From NCBI RefSeq assembly GCF_000235505.1, contig NZ_JH379027.1, forward strand, positions 2,860,156 through 2,899,866: DNA of 39,711 nt, in the 5' to 3' direction. This document shows positions 15,823 through 23,214 of this stretch, piece after piece. Position numbers and translations under genes: made by a program. Numbering within the stretch: position 1 is the first letter of the stretch; every line of letters starts with the position of its first letter. The stretch is from Hungatella hathewayi WAL-18680. Lineage in GTDB: Bacteria; Bacillota; Clostridia; Lachnospirales; Lachnospiraceae. Under the pieces are notes generated by a model that made no database searches, had not been told where the DNA came from, and was given only the letters and a program-made list of their open reading frames with translations.

Positions 15823-16002
15823 ATCTTGCTCAATATCCTTCTGTATTAGATTATTTATATATGCGTTAACTGACTTATAGCCTTTTCTTTTTGCTTGATT
15901 TTTTATAGTCTCTTTTTGTCCTTTTGGTACTTGTACTTTAATTGTGTCATAGGTTTCTTTTATAAAATCATTAATATATTTGGATTGGTTAAAATCACTC
16001 AT
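15817..16002 (-). CDS. Ribbon-helix-helix repressor of the phage
   Basis: A 61-residue basic protein of the Arc/MetJ-like ribbon-helix-helix type: a beta-strand TIKVQVPKGQKE, then helices KNQAKRKGYKSVNAYINNLIQKDI. Such dimers bind short palindromes. It is the only gene of the element on the minus strand and faces three copies of an ATTATG-GT-CATAAT operator upstream. The ribosome binding site GAGGTG is followed by the ATG six bases on. It probably represses itself and the rightward replication promoter, maintaining the prophage. Confidence 0.8.
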   Translation of the reverse strand: MSDFNQSKYINDFIKETYDTIKVQVPKGQKETIKNQAKRKGYKSVNAYINNLIQKDIEQDS

Positions 16003-16020
16003 TCTTTACACCTCATGTGC

Positions 16021-16090
16021 ATTATGGTCATAATGCACAACTTTTCTATTATATTATGGTCATAATGCCAATTTACATTATGGTCATAAT
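16021..16090. promoter_or_regulatory. Three operators for the RHH repressor
   Basis: The 14-base sequence ATTATGGTCATAAT occurs identically at 16021-16034, 16053-16066 and 16077-16090. Half-sites ATTATG and CATAAT are inverted around a two-base centre. The copies lie between the divergent repressor and replication genes; the third covers the -35 to spacer region of the rightward promoter, and the second abuts a leftward TATAAT (16048-16053). Confidence 0.85.
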
Positions 16091-16100
16091 ATGAGATAAT
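16072..16100 (+). promoter_or_regulatory. Rightward phage promoter
   Basis: TTTACA (16072-16077) and GATAAT (16095-16100) with a 17-base spacer that contains the third operator. It would drive the 58-residue protein and probably the ssDNA-binding protein and Rep. Confidence 0.65.
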
Positions 16101-16153
16101 GTAGTCACAAGATAAGTATACCAAATATCTCAAACAAGTGAAAGGGGAAAGCT

Positions 16154-16330
16154 ATGACAAAGAAAGAAAAAGCTATATTTGATGAGATTTACGATACCTA
16201 CTTGGAGGCATACATGGATAGTATTGATTCCGATGATGCTTCTAAACGTTCTTTTACTGGTGCCCAGTTTTCGGCGGTATATGCGGTAAAGAGTGCATTG
16301 AAAAAAGCAGATATGGAGGTGGGGGCCTAG
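16154..16330 (+). CDS. Small acidic phage protein (58 aa), unknown
   Basis: An open frame of 58 residues starting MTKKEKAIFDEIYDTYLEAY, mostly helical in character, with GAQFSAVYAVKSALKKA near the end. AAAGGGGAA lies seven bases before the ATG. It is the first gene under the operator-controlled rightward promoter, so an early regulatory or replication-helper role is possible. No family was recognised. Confidence 0.6.
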   Translation: MTKKEKAIFDEIYDTYLEAYMDSIDSDDASKRSFTGAQFSAVYAVKSALKKADMEVGA

Positions 16331-16524
16331 GCCCTCTCCCCTTTAATGAGCCGATGACGGTCACAAGCCCGTAGGAAGAATTCAGAGTGGAGGTTGTTGG
16401 AACGGTTGTTGTGGGTGCATCGGTAACCCTCGTGTAAGCGATAGTTAGTTATGATACTAATCATGTCCGTCGATGTAAACTCCGGGTGTGGCACAATGAC
16501 AATTGAATATGAAAGGAGTAAGAA
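16331..16524 (+). other. Phage noncoding region between the small protein and ssDNA-binding genes
   Basis: About 195 bases without a credible gene. A 12-base palindrome (GGGCCTAGGCCC, 16323-16334) overlaps the preceding stop codon, CCGATG (16351-16356) can pair with CATCGG (16418-16423), and GGTTGTTG occurs twice (16392-16411). It could be part of a replication origin or a structured leader. No function can be assigned. Confidence 0.5.
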
Positions 16525-16770
16525 ATGAAAGTTAAGATTTTAGGTATTCAGTCTGTAAACTATACCAGTCATAGAACTGGTAATCCTGTAAAGGGTGTTA
16601 CATTACATTCCATGTTTAAGGATTCACAGGTGACGGGTGATGCTGTCTCTTCTATTTTTGTTAGTGATGCTCTCCAGATTCCTGTTGTAGGGGAATTGAA
16701 GGTAGGCCAGACGGTTGATATTGAGTATAACAATCGTGGCTTTGTCTGTGGTCTTTCTGTCTGTAATTAA
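16525..16770 (+). CDS. Putative phage ssDNA-binding protein (pV-like)
   Basis: An 81-residue protein of beta-rich pattern (MKVKILGIQSVNYTSHRTGNP, then TLHSMFKDSQVTGDAVSSIFVSD and VGQTVDIEYNNRGFV), consistent with a small OB-fold. Filamentous phages encode an ssDNA-binding protein of 80-110 residues next to the replication initiator to coat new genomes before packaging. Size, fold pattern and position immediately before rep support this. AAAGGAG lies six bases before the start. Sequence identity to a known pV was not recognised. Confidence 0.65.
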   Translation: MKVKILGIQSVNYTSHRTGNPVKGVTLHSMFKDSQVTGDAVSSIFVSDALQIPVVGELKVGQTVDIEYNNRGFVCGLSVCN

Positions 16771-16804
16771 GGCTGTGGCTGTGATTTCCCCCTTTTCCTT
16801 GTTC

Positions 16805-16980
16805 ACTCTCCCGCCCGGCTTTCCTGGCTTCTGTCAGCTTGTTCGGGCGGAATATGGGGGCAACGCCGGGGGGCCCATATTCACGGATATTTCATGTGTT
16901 TTAGTCTGTCACTGCGCCTATGCGCGCTTTTGCTGGCTGGTTCTGCCAGTTAACCCCCGTCCGGTAACACGGGGGTAGTA
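16805..16980 (+). other. Hairpin-rich intergenic region, candidate phage origin or packaging signal
   Basis: Between the ssDNA-binding gene and rep (243 bases) at least four inverted repeats follow each other: 16811-16817/16844-16850 (CCGCCCG), 16851-16858/16874-16881 (AATATGGG), 16933-16937/16945-16949 (CTGGC) and 16954-16960/16969-16975 (CCCCCGT). It is GC-rich against the AT-rich phage genes. In M13 the only intergenic region holds a similar run of hairpins with both origins and the packaging signal. Function inferred. Confidence 0.6.
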
Positions 16981-17013
16981 ATTCCAATACAGTTGAGGGA
17001 GGTCTAACAAGCT

Positions 17014-18069
17014 ATGAATAACGGTTTGGTTGAGAATGTTTCGAACGGTCTGCGGGTATGTGTGGACTGGCTTGCTTTTACGCTCCGGGATGTTTCAGAC
17101 CCGGCAGATGCAGTCCAGCTTTTAGGTATGGACAATTCAGATTTTGCCAGTCTGCCTCGAGGTATGCATGGCTACTCTTTCCGTATCCGTCATTCTTCAC
17201 TCGCCGTTGATATTCTCTACGGTGGCCGGGATGACATGGGTGTCCATGTGATAATTGCTGGTTCAGCGATTCATGACGTGCTTGTATCCTATGCGGATTC
17301 CCGCACAGAACAGACTCCTTTTCACGATGTTGGTATGGATGTAAGCGACTTTGATACGACTATCTTACGGGAGTTCTTGAAAGAGGTTTCCCATCTTGGA
17401 CAGGTTACTAGATTAGATTTGGCAATAGATGATATCGGTGGTCTTTATTACAGCATGAGCGATGTCCGGCGCCGTCTCTCTTCCGGCCTTATGGTTTCGA
17501 AATTTAGAGGATGGCGGGATGTAACAAGTCATGTCGGGGCGCTTTCAGATGGAAGCACTATCTATATGGGGAGTGCCCAAAGTGCCATTATGTTGCGTAT
17601 CTATGACAAACAGGCCGAACAGAATTCGAAACTTTCCCGTGACGGCCAGCCACTTATTAACACCCCATGGGTGCGCTGGGAAATGGAACTTAAGAAGGAA
17701 CGTGCCCATAAAGCATGTATTTCTTTGGCATCCGGCTTATCAGTCCAGGACGTTTCCATCGGTATCCTTATGAACTATCTCCGCTTCATCGTGGACGATA
17801 ATTTAAGGATAGACAGGTGTAGCACAGAGCCGATGTGGGAATCATTTTGCAATGGTGTCCGCAAGCTGTCTCTGTATGTCCCTACACCTCCAAAAACCAT
17901 CGACGATACAAAACGCTGGTTGCTTAATCAGGTATCTGCATCACTTGCAAACGTGATGATAAACGATGGTGGAGATACTGCATTTATACATAGTATGTTG
18001 GAAACCGGGGTTATCAAACTCGGAAAGCATAATCGTTCAGCTATTGAGTTTATGGGTGATGCAATTTAA
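17014..18069 (+). CDS. Rep_trans-type replication initiation protein
   Basis: A 351-residue initiator of the Rep_trans/replication-initiation-factor family, which includes pT181 RepC, Tn916 Orf20 and CTX phage RstA. Motifs seen: RLDLAIDD at residues 133-140 (metal-binding acidic residues), TIYMGSAQS about 182-190, RIYDKQAEQ at 195-203 holding the probable nicking tyrosine, and WVRWEMELK at 219-227. It would nick the double-stranded form and start rolling-circle replication. GGGAGGT lies upstream of the ATG. It is the last gene of the prophage, and attachment-like sequences start within 15 bases of its stop. Confidence 0.88.
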   Translation: MNNGLVENVSNGLRVCVDWLAFTLRDVSDPADAVQLLGMDNSDFASLPRGMHGYSFRIRHSSLAVDILYGGRDDMGVHVIIAGSAIHDVLVSYADSRTEQTPFHDVGMDVSDFDTTILREFLKEVSHLGQVTRLDLAIDDIGGLYYSMSDVRRRLSSGLMVSKFRGWRDVTSHVGALSDGSTIYMGSAQSAIMLRIYDKQAEQNSKLSRDGQPLINTPWVRWEMELKKERAHKACISLASGLSVQDVSIGILMNYLRFIVDDNLRIDRCSTEPMWESFCNGVRKLSLYVPTPPKTIDDTKRWLLNQVSASLANVMINDGGDTAFIHSMLETGVIKLGKHNRSAIEFMGDAI

Positions 18070-18077
18070 GTAATTAC

Positions 18078-18232
18078 CAACTATTCGAGAAAGTGTTTGT
18101 TTCACAAATAGTTGACGGACAAGCGCGCTCCGACGGGTAAAATTAATGTCGCGCGCTGTCAACTACCGTTTCCCTGATTTCCTTCGGAAAACACTTTCGT
18201 GAAACACCTGGTAGACTTTCGCGAATAGTTGG
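18078..18232. other. Folded attP-like structure: two inverted dif-like sites around a hairpin
   Basis: Site A is TATTCGAGAAA (18082-18092), a 7-base core, then TTTCACAAATA (18100-18110). Site B, inverted, is CTTTCGTGAAA (18194-18204), a 12-base core CACCTGGTAGAC, then TTTCGCGAATA (18217-18227). The outer arms pair over 16 bases with one mismatch. Between them GTTGAC/GTCAAC (18111-18116/18158-18163) and AGCGCGC/GCGCGCT (18122-18128/18151-18157) form a strong hairpin. As single-stranded DNA the segment folds into a forked hairpin with a Xer-like recombination site, the arrangement known for the Vibrio phage CTX. Confidence 0.72.
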
Positions 18233-18254
18233 ATTGATTTCTATTATCATATCA
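18211..18254. repeat. Right 44-bp direct repeat of the prophage
   Basis: Matches 12459-12502 at 42 of 44 positions; starts with GTAGAC and the arm TTTCGCGAATA. Together the two copies mark the prophage ends. Confidence 0.9.
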
Positions 18255-18316
18255 TAGCAACGATAAAAAAGAAAGTGAAATTTTATTTGAATCACTATCA
18301 CGGATTAACAATGGAA

Positions 18317-18350
18317 AAACCGCGCTCCTCCAATAGGGAAAACGCGGTTT
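18317..18350 (-). terminator. Terminator of the LCP gene
   Basis: On the minus strand AAACCGCG pairs with CGCGGTTT across an 18-base loop and runs into TTTTT. It lies just downstream of the LCP stop. Confidence 0.8.
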
Positions 18351-18374
18351 GACACTTTTATAACTATATGATGT

Positions 18375-20276
18375 CTATGACGCACCTGGGCCGCCTGGGC
18401 CATCATCGGGCTGGTTGGATGGGACTTGATTGCCAGAAGGACTTGATGGAGAAGGTGAAGGAGAATCAGAACTGCCGGGATGAGAAGTTGGACCAACAGG
18501 CCCCTCTCCTTCCGCAGTGGAGGAAGTTGTCTCTTTGGAATTCTCTTTCGTCTCTTTCTCTTCCTTTGTTTCTTTGGTCTCTTTTGTCTCCTCTTTCCCT
18601 GGCTTTTCGCTCTCTGCTCCGCCAGGTCCTATTCCAGGGCCGACTTCCTCGCCGCTGGAGCTCTCCTCGGTGGTCTCTTCCGTCGACTCTGTCTCTGTGG
18701 TGGACTCTTCCGTGGATTCCGTCTCAGGAGCTATGGTTTCCGGCGGTGCGGTTTCTACCGGAGCGGCCGGGGCCGCGGTTCCTTTGTTGGAACCTCCTCC
18801 GGAGCCGCCTGCCTCCACCTTGGGGGCATTCTCCGCCACCTCGCCCAAACCGCTGTCAGATGCAATCTTGGCGCTTATCTTCTTCACGGTACCGGATGGC
18901 TGGTAATCTTCCACGCCGTACAACAACTGGTGAAGCTGAATCACATTGCTCTCCAGTGTCAGCGGAATCACGCAGTCCCGCTTGTTGATTTTCTTCTCTG
19001 CGCGGGAGAACGGGAAGCCGTCTGTGGTTCCCAGATGATACTTATTCAAATTCTTGGCTAACGGCAGCAAATCATCAAATCCGATGCTGGTGGATAATTG
19101 TGGCAGCACCGTCACCAGAATATTGTTCAGTACGCTAAAATCAGCCTGCTTAGCTTTATCCACAGCCAGGGAAATCACTTTCCGCTGACGGGCGGTACGG
19201 TTGTAATCCGTGTCCATCAGACGAAGTCTGGCGTAAGCCACGGCCTGGACGCCGTCCAGATGATTCATTCCCGCACTCTTTAACTGGTAGGAACCGATGC
19301 CTGTGGAATTGACGGTCTCCGTGATAAAGGAGTTAATGTAAGCAAATTCGCTGTCCGTAATCTCCAAATCAATGCCGCCCAGAATATTAATCACGTCGGC
19401 TACCGCCTTCCAGTTGAAGGTGGCGTAATCGTCTATCTTCAAATCCAGATTGCGCTCCAGAGCCGATACGGCCTGTTTGTGGCCGCCTTTGAAATAGGCC
19501 TCGTTGATTTTAAACATGGTTCCGTCTTCATCAATCTGGAGGTAGGTGTCACGGTACACGGATACCAGCTTCATCTCCCCGGTCTTTTTGTCGATGACGC
19601 AGAGCATTTCCACATCGGATAGGGCTCCTTTTTCCAGATTTCCGTCACGGGAATCTACTCCGAAGACAGCTATGGTCCAGAAACCGGTGCTTCCCTTCTT
19701 AAAATAAAAGAATACGCCGCCGATTAGCAAAAACAGCACCAGAAATTCTATCAGCAGAATCTTTCCTTTTTTCTTCTTCTTTTTTTGTCTCATATCCGGA
19801 TTTCCGTTGTCACTCCTGTTCGTTTTTCCTTTTCGCCCGCGGCCATCTGTCTCGGCCCCGTACCGGCTGGCGGCTTTTCCTTGGGATGCCCTTCTGCCCT
19901 CTGACGAGGACGCCCTGGAAGATGATTTGGAGGAAGTTCTTGTGGAAGTTCCTCTGGCAGACGATTTCCGCCCCGATGAAGAACCGCTTCGTCTCGGGCC
20001 TCTCTCCTCTTCCTCATAATCGTAATCATACTGTCGGCTGTCCGTTCTGCGGTAGCTGCTGGCGCTTCTGCCGCCGCGTCTCACAGGTTCCTCATCATCA
20101 AAATAGGAATCGTCCATGTCGATGTCATAGGTATTAAAGTCTATCACATCAATCTCCGGCTCCTCATAATACCGCTCCTCCGGACGCCGGCGCTCCTCTT
20201 CTCTCCGGCTGCCGCCACGCTGTCTTCTGGCGCGCATGCGCTCTAATTCATCATCGTACTGCATTTCCTTTTCCAC
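18375..20276 (-). CDS. LytR-CpsA-Psr (LCP) family wall polymer ligase
   Basis: A 633-residue membrane protein. Residues 1-170 are a charged, Arg/Ser/Glu-rich cytoplasmic region, then one span (KGKILLIEFLVLFLLIGGVFFYF), the extracellular LCP domain (FGVDSRDGNLEKGALSDVEM, VSVYRDTYLQI, FKINEAYFKGG, LDGVQAVAYARLR) and a low-complexity Ser/Thr/Glu/Pro tail of about 150 residues. LCP enzymes transfer polyprenyl-linked polymers such as teichoic acids or capsule onto peptidoglycan. The start is GTG 20276 or, with a better-placed AGGTGG, ATG 20264. It follows the NlpC/P60 gene by 25 bases. Confidence 0.88.
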   Translation of the reverse strand: MEKEMQYDDELERMRARRQRGGSRREEERRRPEERYYEEPEIDVIDFNTYDIDMDDSYFDDEEPVRRGGRSASSYRRTDSRQYDYDYEEEERGPRRSGSSSGRKSSARGTSTRTSSKSSSRASSSEGRRASQGKAASRYGAETDGRGRKGKTNRSDNGNPDMRQKKKKKKGKILLIEFLVLFLLIGGVFFYFKKGSTGFWTIAVFGVDSRDGNLEKGALSDVEMLCVIDKKTGEMKLVSVYRDTYLQIDEDGTMFKINEAYFKGGHKQAVSALERNLDLKIDDYATFNWKAVADVINILGGIDLEITDSEFAYINSFITETVNSTGIGSYQLKSAGMNHLDGVQAVAYARLRLMDTDYNRTARQRKVISLAVDKAKQADFSVLNNILVTVLPQLSTSIGFDDLLPLAKNLNKYHLGTTDGFPFSRAEKKINKRDCVIPLTLESNVIQLHQLLYGVEDYQPSGTVKKISAKIASDSGLGEVAENAPKVEAGGSGGGSNKGTAAPAAPVETAPPETIAPETESTEESTTETESTEETTEESSSGEEVGPGIGPGGAESEKPGKEETKETKETKEEKETKENSKETTSSTAEGEGPVGPTSHPGSSDSPSPSPSSPSGNQVPSNQPDDGPGGPGAS

Positions 20277-20301
20277 CTTTTCCCTGTTTCTATATTTAAA
20301 C

Positions 20302-22314
20302 CTACGATTCCCTGTCTAACAGTCTCCTGTAATGGGGGCCGTCGGCATTTAACCTGCTGACTGTCACGTTGTTGATGTCGCCGCTTGTCTCATGTATCAC
20401 ATACATTTCCCCGTCCGGCGCCCAGGCCAGGAACAGGTATACATGAGAGGTCTCCGTGTTGGTTCTGACGATAATGTCTCCGGCTTTCAGCTGGTCCCGC
20501 TCAATGGCCGTCCCTATCTGGGTCAGACCGGAGGTGCCTTCATACTCCAGGCGGCTGCCAAGAGCCGTCCAGTAGACCCAGTTAATCCATCCGGAGCAGT
20601 CCAGGCCGCGCAGACGCCGCCCCTCCTCATCCGGCGATACCACCGTGCCGAAACCATTTCCCTCATATCCGGCTCTGGACGCCTTGCCGCCCCAGTAATA
20701 GGGGATACAGCCCACCGACTGAAGGGCCTGGCGGATAACCTCCCGCTGAAAGACTGTGGTGTCCTCCGGCAGCATATCCAGGTAGGCAGTGATTTCCGCC
20801 GCTGACAGGGGATTGCCCATATACAGCGTCGAGACCACGGGAAGCCCGTAGACCTTCTCCCAGTCCTGGTTCCTGATACAGCGGGCGTGATGGCGGTTCA
20901 TCTTCGTCCACCCCTGCCAGCTGGCAGCGGCATTCATACCGTCAGTGTCGGACACATCTTCCATGCTGGCAGCTATAGCCCCTCTCGGTTCCGCCGTCCC
21001 ATCACTTCCGGCCGCATCCACGTCAAACAGGCTCCTCGCCCCGTCAAGTCCCAGAATCACCGCCGTGATCTCCAAATCAAGATGTCCGGGGCAGAGAACC
21101 TCCTCATTGCCCCAGGAGGAAGACTCTTGTTCCGGCGCCTGGCCGCCATAAGCAGCAATCACCGATTCCCAGACCTCTCTCGCCGGCCCATCATAAGATT
21201 CCCAGTCAGTTGGAACGTCATCCATGGTGTACCGTTTCCGGATTTCATTGTAATCCAGAGTTTCTGGTAGTTCCGAGCCACTCCCGCCGTCACCGGAATC
21301 GGAACCAGTGCCGGAACCCGCGCCAGTACCGGAGGAATTCCCGGAGGACGGGGAATCGGCTGCCGGCACCTTCTGTTCCTCTGACGCCGCTTGTCCATCC
21401 TGCGTGCTCTGCCCTTCCTCCGACACCACAGAAGCCGTACTCTCCGTAAATGCTGTCACATCCCCCTCTGACGTCTCTGCTGACGTCCCTGATGTCTCCA
21501 CCGGAGCTTCTGACGATTCCATCTCCTCCCCATCTTCGACCCCGCCGCTCTCCAGCTGGCAGGCCCCGTCACAATAATACACTTCCCCCATGCGAACCGT
21601 ATACTGATGGGAAGCTTCCCATAACTTCTTGCAATATTCCACAAAGGACTCCCCATCCATACCTCCCTTCCGGTAGGCATAGACACTGGCAAGGGCCACG
21701 ATATCCTTTGCGTTGGAGTAACCACTTATCAGGTTTCCGTCGCCATCCTGGAACACCACCTGGCTTTTCGACCAGGATGGAATCACCCAGGAATCCGCAT
21801 CCTCCGGATTCTGCGTCTCCACCGCCGGATTGTATAGTCCCAAGATCCCATTTCTTCCGACGCCCAGCCGACTGGCCATCTCCTCCGGCGTCACCTTCAT
21901 CTGCCCATACATCTCCGATATCCAGTTGGAATCCAGCTCTGACAGCAGTTCACATGCCTGTCCCGCATAACTGTCCCAGGTATCCCCGGTCTCCACCCCA
22001 TCCGGATATTCATAAGCCATATTCAGGCGGACAGACGATTTCTCATCCTTCAGCTCTGCCTGCGCAGGTGATGCCGTCTCCACGGACATATCCCCACTCT
22101 CCGGCGTCTCATTCTCTTTAGCCGCATCCGTCTCCGGCTCTTCATTCCCATCCAGCGCATCCGCCGGCGTCGCCACAATACCGGCCGTCTCAAAGCTTCG
22201 GGGAATATAATCCTTTGTCCCCACAATGACTGCCAGCCCCAGCGCCAGCATCACACCGGCCGAAACCAGCTGTCTGCCCTCCGGCGTCAATGATCTATGT
22301 AAATTTATCTTCAT
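20302..22314 (-). CDS. NlpC/P60-type cell wall hydrolase
   Basis: A 670-residue envelope protein. An N-terminal membrane segment (VSAGVMLALGLAVIVGT) is followed by a long low-complexity acidic, Ser/Glu/Gly-rich region with two weakly similar VYAYRKGG/YTVRMG-containing segments. The C-terminal domain is NlpC/P60-like: GGKASRAGYEGN, LDCSGWINWVYW with the nucleophile cysteine, SHVYLFLAW with the histidine, then YVIHETSGD. It probably cuts peptide stems of peptidoglycan outside the membrane. Transcribed upstream of the LCP gene and likely in one unit with it. The ribosome binding site is weak (GCGGGA). Confidence 0.8.
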   Translation of the reverse strand: MKINLHRSLTPEGRQLVSAGVMLALGLAVIVGTKDYIPRSFETAGIVATPADALDGNEEPETDAAKENETPESGDMSVETASPAQAELKDEKSSVRLNMAYEYPDGVETGDTWDSYAGQACELLSELDSNWISEMYGQMKVTPEEMASRLGVGRNGILGLYNPAVETQNPEDADSWVIPSWSKSQVVFQDGDGNLISGYSNAKDIVALASVYAYRKGGMDGESFVEYCKKLWEASHQYTVRMGEVYYCDGACQLESGGVEDGEEMESSEAPVETSGTSAETSEGDVTAFTESTASVVSEEGQSTQDGQAASEEQKVPAADSPSSGNSSGTGAGSGTGSDSGDGGSGSELPETLDYNEIRKRYTMDDVPTDWESYDGPAREVWESVIAAYGGQAPEQESSSWGNEEVLCPGHLDLEITAVILGLDGARSLFDVDAAGSDGTAEPRGAIAASMEDVSDTDGMNAAASWQGWTKMNRHHARCIRNQDWEKVYGLPVVSTLYMGNPLSAAEITAYLDMLPEDTTVFQREVIRQALQSVGCIPYYWGGKASRAGYEGNGFGTVVSPDEEGRRLRGLDCSGWINWVYWTALGSRLEYEGTSGLTQIGTAIERDQLKAGDIIVRTNTETSHVYLFLAWAPDGEMYVIHETSGDINNVTVSRLNADGPHYRRLLDRES

Positions 22315-22444
22315 GGGCTTAATCCCGCTTTTTCTATGTTTTCCCTTGAGTTACCTCAACCTATAAGAATATATCACATTTCCCGCCCCAAATACCATAC
22401 ATAAATCATTAATAATCTATTAAATTCATAAACACAGTTCGATA

Positions 22445-23062
22445 TCACCATTCAAGATCAATCTCCTGCTCATGGTTATAATATTTTCTGTCATCCTCAT
22501 GAATCTCCCTCACCACCCGGCAGGGAGTCCCCACGGCCACCACATTGGCAGGGATATCCTTCGTCACAATGCTTCCGGCGCCGATAACGGAATTTTCCCC
22601 GATGGTCACTCCCGGAAGAACGATGCAGTTGGCCCCCAGCCACACATTATCCCCAATCCGGACCGGCAGATTGTACTGGGCCGTCTTCTCCCGAAGCTCC
22701 GGGCAGATCGGATGGGTGGCGGAACAAAGCACCACGTTGGGTCCCATCATCACATGATTCCCCACCCGAATCTCGCTGTCATCCACCATAACCAGATTAA
22801 AATTGGCATACACGCCATCTCCAAAGTAGACGTTTTTTCCACCCCAGTTGGCATGAAACGGCGTTTCGATATAACAGTTCTCCCCAATATGCCCGAACAT
22901 CTCCTTTAACAGCGCTTTCTTTTCCTTCTGTTTACTAGGTTTTAACTGATTATATTCAAACAAACGGTCCAGGCACACCATCTGGCTCTCCATCAATTCC
23001 TCATTGTCACAGTAATACAGTTTCCCGCTGTTCATCCGCTGTCTTAATTCCTCGTAATTCAT
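22445..23062 (-). CDS. Sugar O-acetyltransferase (Maa/LacA/NodL type)
   Basis: A 205-residue left-handed beta-helix acetyltransferase with an N-terminal Maa domain (MNYEELRQRMNSGKLYYCDN) and hexapeptide repeats (IGDNVWLGANCIVLPGVTIG, VIGAGSIVTKDIPANVVAVGTP). The active histidine is in SATHPI. These enzymes move acetyl groups from acetyl-CoA to maltose, galactosides or other sugars; the substrate is not readable from the sequence. GGAGG lies eight bases before the ATG. Monocistronic, divergent from glmS. Confidence 0.92.
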   Translation of the reverse strand: MNYEELRQRMNSGKLYYCDNEELMESQMVCLDRLFEYNQLKPSKQKEKKALLKEMFGHIGENCYIETPFHANWGGKNVYFGDGVYANFNLVMVDDSEIRVGNHVMMGPNVVLCSATHPICPELREKTAQYNLPVRIGDNVWLGANCIVLPGVTIGENSVIGAGSIVTKDIPANVVAVGTPCRVVREIHEDDRKYYNHEQEIDLEW

Positions 23063-23170
23063 CCCGATTCTCCTCCAATTTCATGGTATTTACCAATTTG
23101 ATAGTAGCATACCACACATCGTTTCAACCAACAACTGATTTCGAATTCCCATTTGATATCCATTTTTTTG

Positions 23171-23200
23171 TTGACGCATATGATAAAGCAGAGCTATAAT
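23171..23200 (+). promoter_or_regulatory. glmS promoter
   Basis: TTGACG (23171-23176) and TATAAT (23195-23200) with an 18-base spacer, placing the transcript start about 40 bases before the ribozyme cleavage site. Confidence 0.75.
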
Positions 23201-23214
23201 GAACCCATCCTGTC

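Larger units (their letters stand above)
12459..18254 (+). mobile_element. Integrated filamentous phage (inovirus)
   Basis: About 5.75 kb between two 44-bp direct repeats (12459-12502 and 18211-18254, two mismatches). The content is a filamentous phage in canonical order: small membrane proteins, signal-peptide coat protein, terminator, pIII-like, pVI-like, Zot/pI-like ATPase, repressor, ssDNA-binding protein, hairpin-rich region and Rep. The segment is visibly AT-richer than its surroundings and all frames are intact. There is no integrase gene, which fits use of a host Xer-type recombinase, and no secretin, which fits a monoderm host. Confidence 0.9.

Noticed and set aside
16715-16978. 87-codon frame across the phage hairpin region
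   Set aside because: It starts inside the ssDNA-binding gene without a ribosome binding site and crosses all the hairpins; composition is not protein-like.
18368-18988. Long plus-strand open frames opposite the LCP gene
   Set aside because: They are shadows created by the Ser/Glu/Thr-rich coding tail on the other strand, with no ribosome binding sites or family features.
21450-22121. Pro/Ser-rich 223-codon plus-strand frame opposite the NlpC/P60 gene
   Set aside because: Compositional shadow of the low-complexity region of the minus-strand gene.
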